NCBI GenBank assembly: GCA_035624355.1 | Contig: DASPRQ010000084.1 | Location: forward strand, 1-64,000 | DNA from: Usitatibacter sp035624355 | GTDB taxonomy: Bacteria; Pseudomonadota; Gammaproteobacteria; Burkholderiales; Usitatibacteraceae | Reading direction: 5' to 3' | DNA: 64,000 nt | In this document: piece by piece, positions 36,513 through 44,103 of the stretch | How the letters are laid out: each line of letters starts with the position of its first letter | Numbering within the stretch: position 1 is the stretch's first letter | Notes under the pieces: model-generated | Database searches by the model: none | What the model was told of the DNA's origin: nothing | The model's input: the letters and a program-made list of their open reading frames with translations, nothing else | Translations under genes and position numbers: made by a program

Positions 36513-37838
36513 ATGGACTCGCTTTGGCCGTCGCTCGCCGCAGAGCTCAAGAAGGAGCTGCCGGCCCAGCAGTTCGACACCTGGATCCGGCCCCTGCGCG
36601 CGGAACGCCGCGACGACCACCTCGTCCTCGTCGCCCCCAACCATCACGTCCTGCGCTGGGTGCGCACCAACCTCCTCTCGCGCATCGAGTCCCGGGTGGA
36701 GCGGGTCGCCGGCAGCCGGCTCAGCGTGAGCCTCGTGCTCGAGGAGCGGCCCTCGGACACCGAGATCGTGCTCCCCGAGCCGATGCCGGTGACCGCCCCC
36801 GAGCGGCCGGGCCGCGACGAGCACCGCCTCAACCCCGCCTTCACCTTCGCGAACTTCGTGAACGGCAAGGCGAACCAGATCGCCCGCGCCGCGGCGATCC
36901 AGGTCGCGGAGAACCCCGGTACGGCCTACAACCCGCTCTTCATCTACGGGGGCACGGGCCTCGGCAAGACGCACCTGCTGCAGGCGATCGGCATCGAGGT
37001 GCTCAAGCGCAATCCCCGGGCGAAGGTCCGCTACATCCACGCCGAGCAGTTCGTGGCCGACGTGGTGCGCGCCTACCAGCACAAGAGCTTCGACTCCCTC
37101 AAGCGCTACTACCGCTCCCTGGACCTCTTCCTCATCGACGACGTGCAGTTCTTCGTGGGCAAGTCGCGCTCCCAGGAGGAGTTCTTCTACACGTTCAACG
37201 CGCTGTTCGAGGCCCACAAGCAGGTCGTCATCACGAGCGACTGCTTCCCGAAGGAGATGACCGGCATCGAGGAGCGCCTCATCTCGCGCTTCGGCTGGGG
37301 CCTCACGGTGGCGGTCGAGCCGCCCGAGCTCGAGATGCGGGTGGCGATCCTTCTCAAGAAGGCCGAGAACGACGGGGTGCGGATCGACGAGAGCGTGGCC
37401 TTCTTCGTCGCCAAGCACATCCGCTCCAACGTGCGCGAGCTCGAGGGGGCTCTCAAGCGCGTGCTCGCCTACGCGCGGTTCAACAACGCCCCGGTGAACG
37501 TCGCCACCGCGCGCGAGGCGCTGAAGGACCTGCTCGCCGTCATCAACCGTCAGGTCTCGATCGAGAACATCCAGAAAACCGTCGCCGACTATTTCAAGAT
37601 CAAGGTCTCGGACATGTACTCGAAGAAGCGCTTCCGCTCCGTCGCGCGTCCGCGCCAGGTCGCCATGGCGCTCGCCAAGGAGCTCACGCAGCAGAGCCTG
37701 CCGGAGATCGGCGAGGCTTTCGGGGGCCGCGACCACACGACGGTGCTCCACGCGTGCCGCAAGACGCAGGAGCTGCGCGAGACCGACCAGGAATTCGCGC
37801 GGGACTACGCGCAGCTGCAGCAGATCCTGCTCGGATAG
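36513..37838 (+). CDS. dnaA: Chromosomal replication initiator protein DnaA
   Basis: 441 residues. Domain I starts MDSLWPSLAAELKKELPAQQFDTWI; a short linker follows. The AAA+ domain has Walker A GGTGLGKT at 146-153 and Walker B LFLIDDVQFF. Domain IV ends with the box-binding signature GRDHTTVLHACRKT. It unwinds oriC and loads the helicase. It is divergent from rpmH and followed by dnaN and gyrB in the same direction. Confidence 0.98.
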   Translation: MDSLWPSLAAELKKELPAQQFDTWIRPLRAERRDDHLVLVAPNHHVLRWVRTNLLSRIESRVERVAGSRLSVSLVLEERPSDTEIVLPEPMPVTAPERPGRDEHRLNPAFTFANFVNGKANQIARAAAIQVAENPGTAYNPLFIYGGTGLGKTHLLQAIGIEVLKRNPRAKVRYIHAEQFVADVVRAYQHKSFDSLKRYYRSLDLFLIDDVQFFVGKSRSQEEFFYTFNALFEAHKQVVITSDCFPKEMTGIEERLISRFGWGLTVAVEPPELEMRVAILLKKAENDGVRIDESVAFFVAKHIRSNVRELEGALKRVLAYARFNNAPVNVATAREALKDLLAVINRQVSIENIQKTVADYFKIKVSDMYSKKRFRSVARPRQVAMALAKELTQQSLPEIGEAFGGRDHTTVLHACRKTQELRETDQEFARDYAQLQQILLG

Positions 37839-38040
37839 GACATGGCATCCAGGGAACAACCTGTGGATCGTTCGGGCTCGGCCCTGGATAGCCGAACTTA
37901 TCCACAGCTTCGCCTTGGAAGACGGCCTTTCCGCCCCCATTTGATTTCATGGTCAAGCCTTTGATCCCCTTCAGGATTCCCGGGTTTTCCCGCTCCGGAG
38001 CGGCTCCTATCAGCTATCAACTGTCTTTACCCAATAGACC
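37839..38040. other. dnaA-dnaN spacer with DnaA boxes; part of the candidate origin region
   Basis: This 202-base spacer has a perfect DnaA box TTATCCACA at 37898-37906 and a 7/9 match (TGTGGATCG) at 37862-37870. It also has a 14-bp perfect palindrome CCGCTCCGGAGCGG at 37990-38003 after a short T-run. Only a few boxes and no marked A/T-rich unwinding element are seen, so the exact origin is not resolved between here and the rpmH-dnaA spacer (36324-36512). The palindrome may also act on dnaN expression. Confidence 0.55.
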
Positions 38041-39144
38041 ATGCTGAAAATCAGAACGACCAACGACAAGCTCCTGGGGCCGCTCCAGCAGGTCACCGGC
38101 ATCGTCGAGCGCCGCCACACCCTTCCCATCCTGTCCAACGTGCTCATCGGCGCCGAAGGGGCGCAGGTGCAGTTCCTCGCGACGGACCTCGAGGTCCAGA
38201 TCACCTCCAAGGCAGACCTCGACGGAAAGGCGGAGGGCTCGGTGACCGTCGGCGCGCGCAAGCTCCACGACATCCTGCGCTCCCTTCCCGAGGACGCGGA
38301 GGTATCCCTCGAGGCGAAGGACAACCGCATGGTGGTGCGGGCCGGCAAGAGCCGGTTCAACCTCCAGACGCTCGCCGCGGCGGATTTCCCGCGCATGGTC
38401 GAGGCGAAGGACGCCTCGCGTGCGCTCAGCCTTCCGCAGAAGGCGCTCAAGGACGCGCTGCGCCTGGTGCAGTTCGCCATGGCCGTGCAGGACATCCGCT
38501 ACTACCTGAACGGCGTGCTCTTTTCCGTGGACAAGGACACGTTGAGGGTCGTGGCCACCGACGGACACCGCCTTTCCTATGCGAGCCGCTCGCTCGGCGG
38601 CGACCACGGCTCCGTGGAGGCGATCCTGCCGCGCAAGACCGTCCTCGAGCTCATCAAGCTGCTCGGCGACACGGACGAGCCCGTCGCGCTCGCCATCGGG
38701 GCCAACCAGGCGCGCTTCTCCTTCGGCGAGATCGACATCGTCTCGAAGATCGTCGAGGGCAAGTTCCCCGACTACCAGAAGGTGATTCCCACGACGCACA
38801 AGAACCGCGTCACGCTCGACCGGGCGCTCCTCGCGCAGTCGCTCAACCGGGCGGCCATCCTCTCCAACGAGAAGATCCGCGGCGTTCGCCTGGTCTTCAC
38901 CAAGGACTCGCTCTCGATCATCTGCACGAACAACGAGCAGGAGGAGGCCGAGGAAGGCCTCGCGGTCGAATACGACGGGGATCCCCTGGACATCGGCTTC
39001 AACATCTCGTACCTCCTCGACGTGCTGAACCACGTCGACTCGCCCACCGTGACGTTCTCGATGGGCGATTCGAACTCGAGCGCGCTCGTGCAGATGCCCG
39101 GCAACGACGACTTCAAGTACGTCGTGATGCCCATGCGCATCTGA
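38041..39144 (+). CDS. dnaN: DNA polymerase III beta subunit (sliding clamp)
   Basis: 367 residues, three clamp domains, ending in the conserved VVMPMRI. The start is MLKIRTTNDKLLGPLQQVTGIVERRHTLPILSNVL. It is the ring that holds polymerase III on DNA. It follows dnaA and precedes gyrB by 34 bases. Confidence 0.98.
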   Translation: MLKIRTTNDKLLGPLQQVTGIVERRHTLPILSNVLIGAEGAQVQFLATDLEVQITSKADLDGKAEGSVTVGARKLHDILRSLPEDAEVSLEAKDNRMVVRAGKSRFNLQTLAAADFPRMVEAKDASRALSLPQKALKDALRLVQFAMAVQDIRYYLNGVLFSVDKDTLRVVATDGHRLSYASRSLGGDHGSVEAILPRKTVLELIKLLGDTDEPVALAIGANQARFSFGEIDIVSKIVEGKFPDYQKVIPTTHKNRVTLDRALLAQSLNRAAILSNEKIRGVRLVFTKDSLSIICTNNEQEEAEEGLAVEYDGDPLDIGFNISYLLDVLNHVDSPTVTFSMGDSNSSALVQMPGNDDFKYVVMPMRI

Positions 39145-39178
39145 AGCCCGCAAGGACGCCCCCGCACCCAGGAACTCG

Positions 39179-41608
39179 ATGGCAACCCTTCCCGAAGCGA
39201 CGAACGCCGGCGGCCGCGCGAGCGCCGATTACGACTCCACCAGCATCAAGATCCTGAAGGGCCTGGACGCGGTCAGGAAGCGCCCGGGCATGTACATCGG
39301 CGACACTTCCGACGGCACCGGGCTGCACCACATGGTGTTCGAGGTCGTCGACAATGCGATCGACGAGGCGCTCGCCGGCCACTGCGACGACATCAAGGTC
39401 ATCATCCACACGGACAACTCGATCTCCGTGGTGGACAACGGGCGCGGCATCCCCACGGACGTGAAGGAGGACGACGACCTCAAGCGCTCCGCGGCCGAGA
39501 TCGTGATGACGGAGCTCCACGCCGGGGGCAAGTTCGACCAGAACTCGTACAAGGTCTCCGGCGGGCTGCACGGGGTCGGCGTCTCGGTCGTGAACGCGCT
39601 CTCGGAGTGGCTGAAGCTGCGCATCTGGCGCGACGGCCACGCGTACTTCATGGAGTTCCGCGACGGCGTGGCGGTGAAGCCCCTCGAGATGACCGGGAGC
39701 ACCGAGCGGCGCGGCACCGAGGTGCACTTCCTCGCCTCGAAGCAGACCTTCAGGGAGGTGGAATTCCACTACGACATCCTCGCCAAGCGCCTGCGCGAGC
39801 TCTCGTTCCTGAACGACGGGGTGAAGATCGAGCTCATCGACCAGCGCACGGGAAAAAGCGAGAGCTTCGCGCACACGGGCGGCGTGAAGGGATTCGTCGA
39901 GTACATGAACCGCTCGAAGACGGTGCTGCACAACAACATCTTCCACGCGGTCGGGGAGCGCGAGGGGATGACCGTCGAGGTCGCGATGCAGTGGAACGAC
40001 TCCTACGGCGAGTCGGTCCAGGTGTTCACGAACAACATCCCGCAGCGCGACGGCGGCACGCACCTCACGGGCTTGCGCACGGCGATGACGCGCACGATCA
40101 ACAGCTACATCGAGAAGGAGGAGATCGCCAAGAAGGCGAAGGTGGAGACCACGGGCGACGACTTGCGCGAGGGACTCACCTGCGTGCTCTCGGTGAAGGT
40201 GCCGGAGCCCAAGTTCTCCTCCCAGACGAAGGACAAGCTGGTGTCCTCCGAGGTGCAGCCGGTGGTGCAGGAGATCGTCTCGCAGAAGCTCGCCGAGTTC
40301 CTCATGGAGAAGCCGGCCGACGCGCGGATCATCTGCACGAAGATCGTCGAGGCGGCGCGCGCGCGAGAGGCGGCGCGCAAGGCCCGCGAGCTCACCCGGC
40401 GCAAGGGCGTGCTGGACGGCATGGGGCTGCCGGGCAAGCTCGCCGACTGCCAGGAGCGCGACCCCGCGCTGTGCGAGCTCTACCTCGTCGAGGGGGATTC
40501 CGCGGGAGGCTCCGCGAAGCAGGGCCGCGACCGGAAGTTCCAGGCGATCCTGCCCCTCAAGGGCAAGATCCTCAACGTCGAGCGGGCGCGCATCGACAAG
40601 ATCATCACGTCGGCGGAGGTGGCCACCCTCATCACGGCGCTCGGGGCCGGAATCGGCGAGGAATTCAACATCGAGAAGCTGCGCTACCACCGCATCATCA
40701 TCATGACGGACGCGGACGTGGACGGCGCGCACATCCGCACGCTGCTGCTCACGTTCTTCTACCGGCAGATGCCGGCGCTCATCGAGAAGGGGTACGTCTA
40801 CGTCGCGCAGCCGCCGCTGTACAGGGTGAAGAGCGGCAAGGAGGAGCGCTACCTGAAGGACGAGCACGAGCTCAAGCAGCACCAGCTGCGCCGGGCGCTG
40901 CACGGGGCGGCGCTCCTGCCCGCGGCCGGCGCCGCGCCGCTGGGCGGCGAGGCGCTGGAGCGGATCGCCTCCGAGTACCTCACGACCGAGGCCGTGATCG
41001 AGCGGCTGTCGATCGCGATGGACGCGTCGGTGCTACGCGCGATGCTCGCCATGCCGCGGATCTCGCTCGCGGACCAGGAGGGTGCGGCGGAGGCCTCCCG
41101 CACGCTGTACCGGCTGCTCGCGCCGAACCCGCCGAAGGCGCGCATCGAGCGCGATCCGACGAGCGACGGATGGCGGCTGCGGCTCGAGAAGGTGGTGCAC
41201 GGCAACAAGGTGGAAACCGTGATCGACCCGGCCTTCCTGGAGGGCGGGGACTACGCGCAGATCGTGCGCACCGCGCAGACGCTCGCAGGGCTGATCGGCC
41301 CCGACGCCGAGGTGAGGCGCGGCGAGGCGGTGCGCTCCATCCGCTCCTTCAAGGAGGGGCTCGACTGGCTGCTCTCCGAGGCGAAGAGCGGGATGTCGAT
41401 CCAGCGCTACAAGGGCCTGGGCGAGATGAACCCGGAGCAGCTCTGGGAGACGACCATGGACCCGGAGCAGCGCGTCCTGCTCAAGGTGCAGATCGAGGAC
41501 GCGATCAGCGCCGGGGAGATCTTCTCGACGCTCATGGGCGACGAGGTCGAGCCGCGCCGCCAGTTCATCGAGACGAACGCGCTCGGGGTGACCAACCTCG
41601 ACGTCTGA
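39179..41608 (+). CDS. gyrB: DNA gyrase subunit B
   Basis: 809 residues, close to E. coli. The GHKL ATPase domain has KRPGMYIGDTSDGTGLHHM, and the TOPRIM motif is EGDSAGGSAKQGRDRKFQA with DADVDGAHI. The C-terminal tail RYKGLGEMNPEQLWETTMDP is typical. With GyrA (not here) it introduces negative supercoils. It ends 20 bases from a convergent gene. Confidence 0.98.
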   Translation: MATLPEATNAGGRASADYDSTSIKILKGLDAVRKRPGMYIGDTSDGTGLHHMVFEVVDNAIDEALAGHCDDIKVIIHTDNSISVVDNGRGIPTDVKEDDDLKRSAAEIVMTELHAGGKFDQNSYKVSGGLHGVGVSVVNALSEWLKLRIWRDGHAYFMEFRDGVAVKPLEMTGSTERRGTEVHFLASKQTFREVEFHYDILAKRLRELSFLNDGVKIELIDQRTGKSESFAHTGGVKGFVEYMNRSKTVLHNNIFHAVGEREGMTVEVAMQWNDSYGESVQVFTNNIPQRDGGTHLTGLRTAMTRTINSYIEKEEIAKKAKVETTGDDLREGLTCVLSVKVPEPKFSSQTKDKLVSSEVQPVVQEIVSQKLAEFLMEKPADARIICTKIVEAARAREAARKARELTRRKGVLDGMGLPGKLADCQERDPALCELYLVEGDSAGGSAKQGRDRKFQAILPLKGKILNVERARIDKIITSAEVATLITALGAGIGEEFNIEKLRYHRIIIMTDADVDGAHIRTLLLTFFYRQMPALIEKGYVYVAQPPLYRVKSGKEERYLKDEHELKQHQLRRALHGAALLPAAGAAPLGGEALERIASEYLTTEAVIERLSIAMDASVLRAMLAMPRISLADQEGAAEASRTLYRLLAPNPPKARIERDPTSDGWRLRLEKVVHGNKVETVIDPAFLEGGDYAQIVRTAQTLAGLIGPDAEVRRGEAVRSIRSFKEGLDWLLSEAKSGMSIQRYKGLGEMNPEQLWETTMDPEQRVLLKVQIEDAISAGEIFSTLMGDEVEPRRQFIETNALGVTNLDV

Positions 41609-41628
41609 GGCGGTCCGTCCCTGCCGGG

Positions 41629-42648
41629 CTAGGGCGCGCCGGGGCTCCCCTGCTCCGCGCCGAGGCCCGCCCGGCGCCAGGCCGCCGGCGGAAGCCCGAC
41701 CACGCGCTTGAACGCGCGCGCGAACGCGGCCTCGGAGTCGTAGCCCACCTCCAGCGCGACCGTGGCTACGGTCGCGTTCGAGGTTTGCAGGAGCCCCGCG
41801 GCGAGCTGCATACGCCACTGCGCAAGGTACTGCATCGGCGGCTGCCCCACGAAACGTGAGAACCGCTCGTGCAGCGCGGAGCGCGACAATCCCACCTGCC
41901 GGCCCAGCTCGTCGAGCGACCACGCGTCCGCGGGGCGCTCGTGCAGCAGCGCGAGAGCGCGGCCGACGAAGCGGTCGCGCAACCCGGCGAGCCAGCCCGT
42001 CCCGTCGGGCGGCAGGGCGTCCACGTAGCGGCGCACCGCGTCGACGAAGAGCATCTCGCTCATGCGCGCCAGCATGGCCTCGCTGCCGGGGCGCGGGTCG
42101 TGCGACTCGGCCGCCGCGCGCTGGAGGAATTGCGCGATCCAGGTCCCGCCCTCGGCGGCCTGCAGGTGCAGCATGCGCGGCAGGTTCGCGACCAGCGGGT
42201 TGAAGGGGCGCACGTCGCAGCTGAGGAACCCGCACACGATGGTGGTGAGCCCCGGCTCGGCGGGCGGGCCCGGCATCGGCCCGCCCAGCCCGTCGTAGGT
42301 GACGCGGATCGGGAGCCGGTCGATCTTCGCCTCGTAGAACGACGCGACGCGCGGCTCGGCGCGCAGGTCGGGAGCACTGGACACCACGTGGGCGTCGCCG
42401 TGCGGGAAGAGGACGATGTCCCCGGCGGCGAGCCGCCGCGGCGCCTCGCCCACGACGCCGGCCCAGCAGCTGCCGTCGGTCACGACGTGGTACTGCATCA
42501 CGTGCTCGGCACCGGGCATGACGGTCGAGGCGAGGTCCTTCGAGGAGGGTGACTCGGCCGCCCACTCCTTTCCCCCGCTCACATAGAAGAAGACCGCGCC
42601 CCGCAAGCGGACGATTCGAAGCACGTCGGACAGCGTGTCGTGGCTCAT
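41629..42648 (-). CDS. AraC family transcriptional regulator
   Basis: 339 residues. The N-terminal cupin-type sensor domain starts MSHDTLSDVLRIVRLRGAVFFYVSGG. The C-terminal double helix-turn-helix reads YLAQWRMQLAAGLLQTSNATVATVALEVGYDSEAAFARAFKRVVGLPPAAWR in outline. The sensor resembles those binding small organic ligands, but the ligand is unknown. It is transcribed away from the methyltransferase gene across a 190-base spacer, so it probably controls that pair. Confidence 0.9.
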   Translation of the reverse strand: MSHDTLSDVLRIVRLRGAVFFYVSGGKEWAAESPSSKDLASTVMPGAEHVMQYHVVTDGSCWAGVVGEAPRRLAAGDIVLFPHGDAHVVSSAPDLRAEPRVASFYEAKIDRLPIRVTYDGLGGPMPGPPAEPGLTTIVCGFLSCDVRPFNPLVANLPRMLHLQAAEGGTWIAQFLQRAAAESHDPRPGSEAMLARMSEMLFVDAVRRYVDALPPDGTGWLAGLRDRFVGRALALLHERPADAWSLDELGRQVGLSRSALHERFSRFVGQPPMQYLAQWRMQLAAGLLQTSNATVATVALEVGYDSEAAFARAFKRVVGLPPAAWRRAGLGAEQGSPGAP

Positions 42649-42838
42649 GTCGGGCTCCTCGCCGGACTCCCGGTCAAGGCGCGCGGACGCGCGGGCAAGG
42701 AGGTTCCGGCCGATCCTTCGGATGCGGATGGGCGAGCAAATCTGAACGACGCAAGGTGAAGCGTCAAGCCGCGCGGCCGCGAAGAATGGGCCCTGCGAAG
42801 ACGCGAGATACCCACCCTTCCCATTTCAGGAGCGAATC

Positions 42839-43690
42839 ATGGCAACCACGTACGTCCGCAGCATCGCCGGCGCAGGGGCCGCGCAGACCCCCGACTTCCC
42901 GGCGCTCAAGCAGAAGCAGCAGGCCACCTGGGCAAGCGGCGACTTCGCCGTCATCGGAACCACGCTGCAGATCGTCGGCGAGTCGCTCGCCGAGGCCGTC
43001 GACTTGCGTGCCGGCGAGCGCGTGCTCGACGTGGCCGCCGGCAACGGCAACGCGACGCTCGCCGCCGCGCGCCGTTTCGCGAGCGTGGTCTCGACCGACT
43101 ACGTCCCCGCGCTGCTCGACAAGGGCGCGAAACGCGCCGCGGCCGAAGGCCTCGACGTGCGCTTCCAGGTCGCCGACGCCGAGGACCTGCCGTTCGCCGA
43201 TGCGAGCTTCGACGTCGTCCTCTCGACCTTCGGCGCGATGTTCACGCCGGATCACGCCCGTCCCGCCCGCGAGATGCTGCGCGTCGTGCGCCCCGGCGGC
43301 CGCATCGGCCTCGCGAACTGGACGCCGGAAGGCTTCATCGGCCAGCTGTTCAAGGTCGTGGGCGCCTACCTGCCGCCGCCCGCGGGGCTCAAGTCGCCGG
43401 CCCTGTGGGGCACCGAGCCGCACATCGTGGAGCTGTTCGGGTCCCGGGCCACGGACATCCGTGCCACGCGCAGGACCTTCAACTTCCGGTACCGCGACAG
43501 CGCGCACTGGGTCCAGGTGTTCCGCGATTACTACGGGCCGACGCACAAGGCCTTCGCCGCGCTGGACGCCGAAGGGCGCAAGGGGCTCGAAGCCGACATC
43601 GTCGCGCTGCTGAACCGCCTCAACGTGGGCGGGGAGCGCTCGCTCGTCGTGCCCGGCGAGTACCTCGAAATCGTCGTCACCCGCCGGTGA
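42839..43690 (+). CDS. Class I SAM-dependent methyltransferase
   Basis: 283 residues. Motif I is VLDVAAGNGNATLAAARRF (about residues 62-80), then DAEDLPFADASFDVVLSTFGAMF and the UbiE-like post-motif RPGGRIGLANWTPEGFIGQLFKVV. AGGAG precedes the ATG. The substrate is probably a small molecule; the UbiE/Coq5-like form is suggestive only. It is followed 38 bases later by a SnoaL-like gene and divergent from an AraC regulator. Confidence 0.88.
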   Translation: MATTYVRSIAGAGAAQTPDFPALKQKQQATWASGDFAVIGTTLQIVGESLAEAVDLRAGERVLDVAAGNGNATLAAARRFASVVSTDYVPALLDKGAKRAAAEGLDVRFQVADAEDLPFADASFDVVLSTFGAMFTPDHARPAREMLRVVRPGGRIGLANWTPEGFIGQLFKVVGAYLPPPAGLKSPALWGTEPHIVELFGSRATDIRATRRTFNFRYRDSAHWVQVFRDYYGPTHKAFAALDAEGRKGLEADIVALLNRLNVGGERSLVVPGEYLEIVVTRR

Positions 43691-43728
43691 GCCCGACGCC
43701 GGCCCGCGAAAGGATCAAGGAAGTGAAA

Positions 43729-44073
43729 ATGACCCGACACGTAGTCGAGAATCACCTGAAGTGCTTCGGCGAGCGCGACCTCGAGGGCATCCTGTCGGAC
43801 TATGCGCCCGACGCGGTCCTGTTCACCCAGAACGGACCGCTCAAGGGCCGCGAGGCGATCGGGTCGATGCTCGAGGCCATGCTCGCCGAGTTCGGGAAGC
43901 CCGGTGCCACCTTCAGCCTGGCGCAGCAGCTCGTCGACGGAGAATGCGGCTACATCGTCTGGACGGCGGAGACAGCCGACAACACCTACCAGCTGGCGAC
44001 CGATACGTTCCTCGTGCGGGACGGGAAGATCCGGATGCAGTCGTTCGCAGCCAAGACCACGCCCCGCGGCTGA
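43729..44073 (+). CDS. NTF2-like (SnoaL-type) small protein
   Basis: 114 residues with the cone-shaped NTF2 fold pattern: HLKCFGERDLEGILSDYAPDAVLFTQNGPLKGREAI, then beta strands ending RDGKIRMQSFAAKT. SnoaL-like members are small ketosteroid-isomerase-type enzymes or binding proteins; no catalytic role can be assigned. The ATG at 43729 is preceded by AAGGAAG. It shares an operon with the methyltransferase. Confidence 0.85.
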   Translation: MTRHVVENHLKCFGERDLEGILSDYAPDAVLFTQNGPLKGREAIGSMLEAMLAEFGKPGATFSLAQQLVDGECGYIVWTAETADNTYQLATDTFLVRDGKIRMQSFAAKTTPRG

Positions 44074-44078
44074 GCGGG

Positions 44079-44103
44079 GCGGCGCCCGGGCGAAGGGCGC
44101 CGC
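44079..44103. terminator. Convergent-gene hairpin between the SnoaL-like gene and topA
   Basis: GCGGCGCCC (44079-44087), 7-base loop, GGGCGCCGC (44095-44103): a perfect 9-bp stem between two converging genes, touching the topA stop. No T-tract on either strand, so terminator activity is only possible, perhaps Rho-assisted. Confidence 0.4.
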
